A stretch of 9,519 bases of DNA from Atribacteria bacterium SCGC AAA255-G05. GTDB taxonomy: Bacteria; Atribacterota; Phoenicimicrobiia; Phoenicimicrobiales; Phoenicimicrobiaceae. A model generated the notes under the pieces. It saw only the letters and a program-made list of their open reading frames with translations. It was not told the origin of the DNA and made no database searches. The translations under genes were made by a program, and so were the position numbers. This document shows positions 1 through 5,384 of the stretch, in pieces. Numbering within the stretch: position 1 is the stretch's first letter; every line of letters begins with the position of its first letter. The stretch lies in assembly GCA_000405605.1 (NCBI GenBank), contig ASPA01000072.1, positions 1 through 9,519 on the forward strand, given 5' to 3'.

Positions 1-901
1 TATCTATTTTCTCTAACTGGTTGGTTGAGGCATAACCACAATCAGCTACTGCTACCTCGCACTTTTTACCCAAGGTATGGTTAGCTTGATTAATCTGGGA
101 AGCAAACTGATTAAGGTCATTATTCTCGCTTACTACATCGACAGATAAGATGAGGCCTTTCTTTTTATCTACTGTACTCTGGAAGTTAAAGCCGGCATAA
201 AAGTTCTTTCCCTTTTTTATGCTGGTACACTCGGGGTCAGTGGTATTAAAGGATTCTTCTTCTTTTAATTCTTGCAGGATACCTTTAATCTTGGACTTTA
301 AGGTCTTTTGGTCTTTTAACTCTTCATCCATGGAAACTAAAGAACCTTGTTCGGCCTCATCAATAGCATCACATTGGGTGAGGATATCAGAGATACGCTC
401 ATCGATATGCTTTAAGGCTTTTTGGGCTTTTTTCTTAGTCCAGGTATTATTGATTGAGGCATTGGCTCTTATTTTAGTACCATCTAAAAAGAGGGTATTG
501 CCTTCTATAAGGTTTAACTTGATACATATTTTGGCACACTGTTTTAGAACTTGGGCTAAAGCCTCTTTATTCTTTCTCCGGAATTCGGCGATAGTCTTAT
601 GGTCTGGCTTTAGGCCGGAGGTAAGCCAGATAAAGGAGAGGTTGTGATGGGTAGCTCTTTCTAGTTTTCGGGAGCTGCGGATACCGTAGGAGTATCCGTA
701 GACTAATAGTTTTAACATAGCCCGAGGATGATATTCGGAATTACCTACCTTATTAGGATCAAGGGTAATTCCTAAGTCTCTGAAATCAAGTGCTTCTACG
801 AAGGCATCATAGGCACGTACCGGATCATCAGGGGCTATATAGTCTTCCATACTTTCCGGGAAGAGGTTTATTTGCTTACGATTGCCATAACGATAAGCCA
901 T
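1..901 (-). CDS. IS1182 family transposase, C-terminal part missing (window edge)
   Basis: This is a DDE transposase that would cut and join the ends of the surrounding IS. The reading frame starts MAYRYGNRKQINLF and stays open for 300 codons to the window edge without a stop or frameshift. The N-terminal domain (about residues 1-125) has the DUF772/InsH-like signature, including YHPRAMLKLLVYGY near 57-70 and PDHKTIAEFRR near 99-109. The catalytic domain follows: the first Asp is D140 in LFLDGTKIRANAS, and a second candidate is D287 in VADCGYAS. A lysine- and glutamate-rich insertion (about 155-230) lies between them, as in other IS1182 members. The third acidic residue lies beyond the window. 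The ATG is preceded by AAGAAAGGAA about 10 bases upstream, which fixes the start. The gene is clearly richer in GC than the ATPase genes. Family members are usually 450-550 residues, so roughly 60% is visible. Confidence 0.92.
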   Translation of the reverse strand, partial: MAYRYGNRKQINLFPESMEDYIAPDDPVRAYDAFVEALDFRDLGITLDPNKVGNSEYHPRAMLKLLVYGYSYGIRSSRKLERATHHNLSFIWLTSGLKPDHKTIAEFRRKNKEALAQVLKQCAKICIKLNLIEGNTLFLDGTKIRANASINNTWTKKKAQKALKHIDERISDILTQCDAIDEAEQGSLVSMDEELKDQKTLKSKIKGILQELKEEESFNTTDPECTSIKKGKNFYAGFNFQSTVDKKKGLILSVDVVSENNDLNQFASQINQANHTLGKKCEVAVADCGYASTNQLEKID

Positions 902-939
902 AATAAATGTTTCCTTTCTTGGATGATTATTACGCTAAT

Positions 940-948
940 ATTATAGCA
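940..948 (-). promoter_or_regulatory. Extended -10 promoter of the IS1182 transposase
   Basis: On the minus strand the sequence reads TGCTATAAT, a perfect -10 hexamer (TATAAT) with the TGn extension. It ends about 38 bases before the transposase ATG. The best -35 at 17-base spacing is poor (AAGACT), so the extended -10 probably carries recognition. The predicted leader is about 30 bases and includes the AAGAAAGGAA ribosome site. This is inferred from consensus only. Confidence 0.55.
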
Positions 949-1052
949 TAAAATCAGTTGAAAGTCTTGTAAAATAAGGGTTTTATTTGATTTTTATTAA
1001 TATTTTTTAATTCGTTTGCTGTACGCGAACGAGGTAATTGTGACACAGCCTC

Positions 1053-1067
1053 TTTCGTGGGAATGAC
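1053..1067. repeat. Half of a REP-like palindromic repeat at the IS1182 end
   Basis: The bases TTTCGTGGGAATGAC form one arm of a common bacterial dispersed palindrome whose other arm would be GTCATTCCCACGAAA. Only one arm is present. It touches the presumed IS end at 1052, so the IS seems to have inserted at the centre of the palindrome. The missing arm should lie beyond the other end of the IS, outside this window. Confidence 0.5.
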
Positions 1068-1091
1068 AACGTAAGGGATACAATAAATGGT

Positions 1092-1168
1092 TGGTGTGCC
1101 CGAGAGGACTTGAACCTCCAATCTACGGCTCCGGAGGCCGCCGCTCTATCCAATTGAGCCACGGGCAC
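1092..1168 (-). tRNA. tRNA-Arg (anticodon CCG)
   Basis: The minus strand folds as a complete cloverleaf. The acceptor arm is GTGCCCG paired with CGGGCAC, the D stem is GCTC/GAGC, the anticodon stem is GCGGC/GCCGT (one G-T pair), and the loop is CTCCGGA with anticodon CCG, which reads the arginine codon CGG. The T arm is GGAGG-TTCAAGT-CCTCT. The discriminator is A, and CCA is encoded (1092-1094). Length is 77 bases with CCA. The 5' end lies 9 bases after the phosphoesterase stop codon, so the tRNA may be processed from a shared transcript. No terminator is visible between the tRNA and the IS1182 end about 40 bases downstream. Confidence 0.96.
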
Positions 1169-1177
1169 ACATATAAT

Positions 1178-1912
1178 CTATCTACCATAACTTAGCCTAT
1201 CAGCTAAACTTTTGGGTAGTCCGGCATTAATTATTTTATCTTGGGTTAGATGAATCGGGTAGGAAACGCGATAAATATTAACAATTCCGTATTTCAGGTC
1301 ATAAATTCCATAGCTTGCCTTTGGATTACCGTCACGGGGTTGACCAACACTCCCACAATTAATAATATACCTTTTATTCTTGCTAATTTCAATACGCCCA
1401 CCATTTCTATAATTTATATAATCTATTTGATTATTATTTTCATCAAGAGAAAAACATCCTGCTAAATGGGAATGACCTACAAAACATATTTTAAAATTAA
1501 ATTTACTGAAGATTAAACTTGCGGTATTTTTATCTAAAATGTATTCTAATATTGGGTCTTGAGGACTGCCATGAACTGCAAAGACTTTATTTTTAAGTTC
1601 AATCTTTTTGTTCAGGCTTAATAAAAAATTAATGTTATCTTTTTTTAATTGGCGAGAAGTCCATAATATTGCAGCCCTCGCAGCGTAATTAAAATAATTT
1701 ATATTTACTTTTCCCACAACTGCAAAATCGTGGTTTCCTCCAACACATTTACAGTTTAAATCTTTTACCTTTTCAATGCAATAATTGGGATCAGCACCAT
1801 AACCGACAATATCTCCCAAACAAATAAATTCATCAACCCTTTTAATGTTTTTTAAAACACTATTTATTGCTTCAGAATTACTATGAATATCAGAAAGTAT
1901 TCCAATCTTCAT
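1178..1912 (-). CDS. Calcineurin-like metallophosphoesterase (YfcE/MJ0936-like)
   Basis: This is a predicted cytoplasmic dinuclear-metal phosphodiesterase or phosphatase; the natural substrate is unknown. All five family motifs are present, numbered from the upstream ATG at 1918: SDIHSN (D10, H12), GDIVGYG (D36), GNHD (N62, H63), VHGSP (H116) and GHSHLAG (H149, H151). The later segment CGSVGQPRDGNPKASYGIY (about 188-206) is typical of the Metallophos_2 subgroup and supports a complete, folded enzyme. Two starts are possible. The ATG at 1918 follows AAAGGG with no spacing, whereas the ATG at 1912 (MKIGILSD) has AAAGG about 7 bases upstream and matches the usual family start, so 1912 is preferred (244 residues). 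No signal peptide is visible. The gene lies immediately upstream of tRNA-Arg on the same strand. The region upstream is now bounded by an IS110 insertion about 90 bases away, which may have moved or changed its promoter. Confidence 0.9.
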   Translation of the reverse strand: MKIGILSDIHSNSEAINSVLKNIKRVDEFICLGDIVGYGADPNYCIEKVKDLNCKCVGGNHDFAVVGKVNINYFNYAARAAILWTSRQLKKDNINFLLSLNKKIELKNKVFAVHGSPQDPILEYILDKNTASLIFSKFNFKICFVGHSHLAGCFSLDENNNQIDYINYRNGGRIEISKNKRYIINCGSVGQPRDGNPKASYGIYDLKYGIVNIYRVSYPIHLTQDKIINAGLPKSLADRLSYGR

Positions 1913-1978
1913 TATCATCCCTTTAAAATAAATTTATAGATTTAATAGAGCGTTTTTTTAATAAAATTACAATGACTT

Positions 1979-2004
1979 GGGATTGCTTCGTCGCTTCACT
2001 CCTC
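1979..2004. repeat. Left half of REP-like repeat interrupted by the IS110 element
   Basis: The bases GGGATTGCTTCGTCGCTTC followed by ACTCCTC are the long part of a dispersed repeat common in many bacteria. On the other strand it begins GTCATTGCGAGGAGTGAAG. The missing GCAATGAC part is found across the IS, at 3286-3293. Joining the two halves at the shared TC (2003-2004 and 3284-3285) restores an uninterrupted repeat. The interval 1919-1978 between this repeat and the phosphoesterase start is AT-rich, presumably contains that gene's promoter, and shows no promoter I can call with confidence. Confidence 0.75.
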
Positions 2005-2019
2005 CATTAGACTATTAAC

Positions 2020-2215
2020 TAGGAATATATTAAAATAAATTAACGTTTTTTAAATTAAACCAAGGACTGAATAAAGAAGGCTGAACAAGTCTAAGTTTCC
2101 TCAAAAGAAAGACTTATATTGCGAATAAGACCCAGCCTTCTTGATGATTAAAGCTAAATAGTGTTTCCGTTGCTAAAAAAGCGATTATTAATGGAGTGAG
2201 CTCATATCATCGTTT
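2020..2215 (+). ncRNA. Predicted bridge RNA of the IS110 element (left-end non-coding RNA)
   Basis: The left end holds two consecutive structured domains. The first is closed by GAAGGCTG/CAGCCTTC (2076-2083 with 2133-2140). It contains TCCTC (2098-2102), identical to the left target ending in the core, and ATTGCGA (2118-2124), the reverse complement of right target TCGCAAT (3284-3290). The second is closed by GATGAT/ATCATC (2143-2148 with 2206-2211) and AGCT/AGCT (2152-2155 with 2199-2202). It contains ATAGTGTTTC (2158-2167), identical to the right end of the element (3276-3285), and TAATGGA (2189-2195), the reverse complement of left-end TCCATTA (2003-2009). A 5-bp hairpin (2170-2174 with 2180-2184) separates those two guides. 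This matches the target-binding and donor-binding loops known from IS621. The RNA ends are estimates. In the target loop a competing stem (2087-2092 with 2110-2115) would place the left guide inside a hairpin, so that part of the fold is uncertain. Confidence 0.8.
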
Positions 2216-2242
2216 ATTCGGCCCAAGAAAGGAATATTTATC

Positions 2243-3268
2243 ATGAAAAAGAACTTATTTTTTATCGGCCTTGATATAGCGGAAGCTGATTTTGCTGCCA
2301 GTATCTACAAGACCCCAGACCAACCGATTGTGACCAAGGAAGCAATTCCCAACAATCCGGAGGGCTTTAACCTGCTCCTCTTATGGCTGAAAGAACATCA
2401 TATCGATAAGACAAACAGCCGTATCTGTATGGAAGCCACAGGTGTCTATTCTCAAGCCATAGCCTACTATCTTTTATTTGCGGGTTTTCCGGTAAGCGTC
2501 GAACCCCCACTTAAGGTCAAACGTGCCTTTGACCCGATCGGTCATAAGACCGACCCGGTAGACAGCAAACAGATTGCCGAATATGCTTATCGCTTCCAGG
2601 ATGAGCTTACCTCCTGGCAGCCCAGAGATGAGATCCTGGAAAAGATCCGGCAATTACTGAGTGTCCGGGAACAGTTTACCAAACAGAAAGTTGCCTTAAA
2701 GAATGCCATGCAGGCCTATAGCAAACAGAGAGTCCAGGTGGCACTCATCAAAAAAGCCCATCAGGAGACCTTGGCCCAGATTGAAAAACAGATTTCCCGG
2801 ATTGATAAGGAACTGGCCAAGTTGATTAAACAAGATCCCCAGATCTTACAAAAAGCCGACTACCTGAAAAGCATCCCCGGTTACGGGATGCTCCTGGCAA
2901 CCCATCTTTTAGTTATTACCGAGAACTTTACCAAAATTCAAAACTCTAAGCGATTGGCCTCTTTTGTTGGTATCGTACCCTATCAACATCAAAGTGGGAC
3001 TTCAGTATTTAAGAAGGCTAAAATTCGCCACTTCGGACCTGGGCCTAGTCGTAAACTCTTACGGCTGGCTGCCCAATCAGTGGCTACCCATGATGTTACC
3101 TTTAGATGTTATTATTTGCGTAAACTCGCCCAAGGTAAGGCCAAGTCTTTAGTCTTAAATAATATTGCCAATAAACTCCTTAAGGTGGCCTGTGCTATGA
3201 TCCGGAATAATACCCGGTATATCAAAGAACATCGATCAATACATCCAATGTATTTAAAAAGTGCTTGA
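2243..3268 (+). CDS. IS110 family RNA-guided recombinase (transposase)
   Basis: This recombinase of 341 residues is predicted to excise the element as a circle and insert it at a site chosen by the bridge RNA. The N-terminal RuvC-like DEDD domain (about 1-150) shows FIGLDIAE (D11), CMEATGVY (E64) and HKTDPVDSKQIAEYA (D104, D107). A helical, probably coiled-coil linker follows (about 130-205). The C-terminal Transposase_20 domain begins at LKSIPGYGMLLAT (208-220) and contains RLASFVGIVPYQHQSGTS. S251 in SGTS is the likely catalytic serine by analogy with the serine of IS621. GPGPSRKLLRLAAQSVA (265-281) is the usual family motif, in a slightly divergent form. The ATG follows AAGAAAGGA at suitable spacing and begins about 30 bases after the predicted bridge RNA. 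The length is normal and no frame disruption is seen. The stop codon TGA lies inside a TTGACA hexamer at 3265-3270. Confidence 0.95.
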   Translation: MKKNLFFIGLDIAEADFAASIYKTPDQPIVTKEAIPNNPEGFNLLLLWLKEHHIDKTNSRICMEATGVYSQAIAYYLLFAGFPVSVEPPLKVKRAFDPIGHKTDPVDSKQIAEYAYRFQDELTSWQPRDEILEKIRQLLSVREQFTKQKVALKNAMQAYSKQRVQVALIKKAHQETLAQIEKQISRIDKELAKLIKQDPQILQKADYLKSIPGYGMLLATHLLVITENFTKIQNSKRLASFVGIVPYQHQSGTSVFKKAKIRHFGPGPSRKLLRLAAQSVATHDVTFRCYYLRKLAQGKAKSLVLNNIANKLLKVACAMIRNNTRYIKEHRSIHPMYLKSA

Positions 3269-3270
3269 CA
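3265..3270 (+). promoter_or_regulatory. Right-end -35 hexamer of a predicted circle-junction promoter
   Basis: TTGACA is a perfect -35 hexamer overlapping the recombinase stop codon. It has no partner in the inserted state. If the element ends are joined after excision, it lies 18 bases before TAGACT (2008-2013 in the left end; 4 of 6 match to TATAAT), giving a promoter that would start near 2020 and transcribe the bridge RNA. In the inserted copy the bases at the -35 position (1984-1989, TGCTTC) match poorly. Junction promoters of this kind are known in IS110-family circles; this one is inferred. Confidence 0.6.
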
Positions 3271-3283
3271 AAGTCATAGTGTT

Positions 3284-3293
3284 TCGCAATGAC
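3284..3293. repeat. Right half of REP-like repeat interrupted by the IS110 element
   Basis: TCGCAATGAC completes the repeat begun at 1979-2004. Its first two bases (TC) duplicate 2003-2004 and are the core shared by target and element ends. Bases 3284-3290 are complementary to the predicted right target guide at 2118-2124. Confidence 0.7.
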
Positions 3294-3312
3294 AGAATAA
3301 TTTGATATAAAT

Positions 3313-3348
3313 AAAAAAACGGTGTATTTGTAATTTACGCCGTTTTTT
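3313..3348 (-). terminator. Bidirectional intrinsic terminator after the V-ATPase operon
   Basis: An 8-bp stem (3319-3326 with 3336-3343, one G-T pair) with a 9-base loop is followed by six T on the minus strand (3318-3313). It also has T bases on the plus strand (3343-3348), so it could act in both directions. The stem starts 3 bases after the atpD stop codon. It ends the minus-strand operon and would also stop plus-strand transcripts leaving the IS110 element. Confidence 0.85.
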
Positions 3349-3964
3349 ATGCTCTTATAATTTCCTTAATTCTCATAATTGCCGAAGTGTTTGATCTGGC
3401 CATTTCGTCTAATTTCATAGTAATAAATTTTATTGTTTCTTCCAAATCTGGAATTATTACATATTCTAATGCATTAACCCTTCGCCTGGTTTTTTCAATC
3501 TCATTAGCTAAAAGAGTTAGTGATTTGTCTAATTCGGCTACTCTTAACATTAAAGGCAATATTTCATGATATTTTCTTAAAGCACTGTCCAACTCGGCAG
3601 TGGTATCAACCAGCCCATAAGAATAATATCTTCCTTCGCATTTGAGTTTGTATTGGGGAACATTTACGCTCATTACGTTCTTGAAAGAAACTTCCGTCTT
3701 AACCTTTGCTTTAGGAAACATTAGGGTTTCTTCTAAAGCCAACTTGCTCATTAAAGAAGAGGTGTTAGAAAAAATAGCATAACATTTCAGAAGTTTTTCT
3801 TCTAATTCCTCCCTGAGCATGTTACTTTCTTTTGCTAAACGAACAAATACTTGAATTAATGCATCTCTCTTATCTTTTAAGAGTTTATATCCCCGCTTGG
3901 CGACAATTAATCTCTTTTTTAATCTTATTAACTCCATTCGATTTGGATTAACCTTTAACAACAT
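3347..3964 (-). CDS. atpD: V-type ATP synthase subunit D (central rotor shaft)
   Basis: Subunit D is the long coiled-coil axle that turns inside the A3B3 hexamer and couples it to the membrane ring. The 205-residue length is normal. The start MLLKVNPNRMELIRLKKRL is the usual family opening (NPNRMEL in place of PTRxEL). Two long heptad-rich helices are visible, about residues 8-75 and 125-195, with a shorter central domain between them. The second helix includes LANEIEKTRRRVNALEYVIIP, the conserved C-terminal part of the family. The ATG overlaps the end of atpB by 17 bases, and GGAGG lies 12 bases upstream, so translation is probably coupled. It is the last gene of the operon, directly before the terminator. 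In Enterococcus nomenclature it is NtpD. Confidence 0.95.
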   Translation of the reverse strand: MLLKVNPNRMELIRLKKRLIVAKRGYKLLKDKRDALIQVFVRLAKESNMLREELEEKLLKCYAIFSNTSSLMSKLALEETLMFPKAKVKTEVSFKNVMSVNVPQYKLKCEGRYYSYGLVDTTAELDSALRKYHEILPLMLRVAELDKSLTLLANEIEKTRRRVNALEYVIIPDLEETIKFITMKLDEMARSNTSAIMRIKEIIRA

Positions 3965-5360
3965 TAATATCTTTATCCTCCGTGGTTATATCCGTTGGTA
4001 AATATTTTTCTATAAATTCATCTTTTATTCTTTTTAATTCTACTTTCGGAATAATTGTTAATAGGTTCCATCCGATATTTAAACTTTCTTCAATAGTTCT
4101 ATTTTCATCTTCTCCCTGCTTAACAAAATATTCCTCAAATTCATCTGAGAGTTTAACGTATTTTTTATCTATCTCTGTTAAGGCAGCATCTCCCAAAATA
4201 ACTGCTAATTCTTTAGCTTCCTTACCTCTTGCATAGGAAGCAAAAAGTTGATTCATAACATTTGCATGGTCTTCGCGCGTCTTATTTAACCCAATTCCTT
4301 TATCTTTCAAACGAGATAAAGAAGGTAATACGTTAATAGGAGGATAAATCCCTTTATGGTGTAATTCTCTTGATAAAATAATCTGCCCTTCTGTAATATA
4401 ACCGGTTAAATCTGGTATGGGATGAGTTTTATCATCTTCTGGCATAGTTAATATCGGTATCATAGTTATTGAACCTTTTTTATCTTTTATTCTTCCGGCT
4501 CTCTCGTATAGAGTAGCTAAATCTGTGTATAAATAACCGGGATAACCACGTCTGCCGGGAACTTCTTTTCGGGCTGCAGAAACTTCTCTTAAAGCTTCAC
4601 AATAATTGGTCATATCAGTAAGTATTACCAGTACATGCATATCTTTTTCAAATGCTAAATACTCGGCACAGGTTAGAGCCATTCGGGGAGTTATAATTCT
4701 TTCTACCGCCGGGTTATCAGCTAAATTAACAAACATAACACTCTTTTCTATCGCTCCGGTTCTTCTAAAATCACTTATAAAAAAATTTGCTTCTTCAAAA
4801 GTAATTCCCATAGCGGCAAATACAACGGCAAATTTCTCCTCTTTTCCTAATACTTTTGCCTGTCGTGCGATTTGGGAAGCAAGTCTTGCATGGGGTAATC
4901 CTGAACCGGAAAAGATGGGCAGCTTTTGTCCCCTGACCAAAGTATTTAACACATCAATGGATGAAATACCGGTTTGTATAAAATCGTTAGGATAATCTCG
5001 AGCATAAGGATTAAGTGGATTTCCATTTATATCTAATTTTTTTTCTGCAATAATTTGAGGACCATCGTCTATAGGTCTTCCCGAGCCATCAAATATTCTT
5101 CCCAAAACATCCATAGAGAGAGGTAACTCTATTACCTTGCCTAAAAAACGAATTTTAGTATTTGAAATATTAATTCCTGTTGTCCCTTCAAATACCTGGA
5201 CAACTGCCTTATCTTCAGTTATTTCAAGCACCTGTCCTCTTCTTATTTCTCCGGAAGATAGTTCTATTTCAACTAATTCCTGATATTTTACATCGATTGT
5301 TTTTTCTACTATTATTAATGGCCCGGATACTTCGGATATAGTTAAATATTCTTTAATCAT
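3948..5360 (-). CDS. atpB: V-type ATP synthase subunit B (non-catalytic)
   Basis: Subunit B alternates with A in the cytoplasmic hexamer and forms the nucleotide interface without hydrolysing ATP itself. The 470-residue length is normal. It has an N-terminal beta-barrel (about 1-75), a RecA-like core with the degenerate P-loop region SGSGLPHARLASQIARQA (151-168, lacking GKT), and EVPGRRGYPGYLYTDLATLYERAGR (266-290). PSLSRLKDKGIG follows, with R350 as the likely arginine finger acting on the neighbouring A-site. A helical C-terminal domain follows. GGAAGGAG lies upstream at a rather long spacing of about 14 bases, and the gap after atpA is 24 bases. It overlaps atpD by 17 bases. The Enterococcus name is NtpB. 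There are no signs of damage. Confidence 0.97.
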   Translation of the reverse strand: MIKEYLTISEVSGPLIIVEKTIDVKYQELVEIELSSGEIRRGQVLEITEDKAVVQVFEGTTGINISNTKIRFLGKVIELPLSMDVLGRIFDGSGRPIDDGPQIIAEKKLDINGNPLNPYARDYPNDFIQTGISSIDVLNTLVRGQKLPIFSGSGLPHARLASQIARQAKVLGKEEKFAVVFAAMGITFEEANFFISDFRRTGAIEKSVMFVNLADNPAVERIITPRMALTCAEYLAFEKDMHVLVILTDMTNYCEALREVSAARKEVPGRRGYPGYLYTDLATLYERAGRIKDKKGSITMIPILTMPEDDKTHPIPDLTGYITEGQIILSRELHHKGIYPPINVLPSLSRLKDKGIGLNKTREDHANVMNQLFASYARGKEAKELAVILGDAALTEIDKKYVKLSDEFEEYFVKQGEDENRTIEESLNIGWNLLTIIPKVELKRIKDEFIEKYLPTDITTEDKDINVVKG

Positions 5361-5384
5361 CTTTGCTATATTATCTCCTTCCCC

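Larger units (their letters stand above)
1..1052 (-). mobile_element. IS1182-type insertion sequence, one end plus most of the element (cut by window edge)
   Basis: The transposase at 1-901 defines the element. Its 5' side continues for about 150 non-coding bases, up to a probable terminal inverted repeat that reads GAGGCTGTGTCACA inward on the minus strand (1039-1052). This is inferred to be the IS end because the next bases (1053-1067) switch to a REP-like genomic repeat half, and because GGCTGTG-type tips are usual for this family. The other end lies outside the window, so the inverted repeat cannot be matched and the boundary is approximate. A 7-bp imperfect hairpin (1012-1018 with 1026-1032) sits just inside the end. 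Such subterminal hairpins in other IS elements can block transcription entering from outside, but that role is only a guess here. Confidence 0.7.
2005..3285 (+). mobile_element. Complete IS110-group insertion sequence
   Basis: The element is 1281 bases long with one recombinase gene, a long non-coding left end (2005-2242, 238 bases) and a very short right end (3269-3285, 17 bases). This layout marks the IS110 group rather than the IS1111 group, where the long non-coding part is downstream. There are no long terminal inverted repeats, as expected for the family. Boundaries come from reconstructing the interrupted repeat: the dinucleotide TC occurs at both junctions (2003-2004 and 3284-3285), and removing one copy with the element restores ACTCCTCGCAATGAC. 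The coding region is clearly richer in GC than the flanking ATPase genes, which fits acquisition from elsewhere. The recombinase frame and the RNA structures all look intact, so the copy may be active. Confidence 0.88.

Noticed and set aside
219..647. Plus-strand open frame of 142 codons
   Set aside because: It is antisense to the IS1182 transposase, shows no recognisable motif and has no good ribosome site; the transposase frame accounts for the openness.
2087..2115. Hairpin AAGTCT/AGACTT as an independent attenuator upstream of the recombinase
   Set aside because: It lies inside the larger GAAGGCTG/CAGCCTTC domain and around the predicted target guides, with no T-tract after it; it fits better as part of, or an alternative fold of, the bridge RNA.
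1979..3293. CRISPR-like or long target duplication flanking the IS
   Set aside because: The flanking sequences are two different halves of one repeat, not direct copies; only the TC dinucleotide is shared.
4606..4995. Plus-strand open frame of 129 codons
   Set aside because: It lies antisense within the conserved core of atpB and is explained by that gene's codon pattern.
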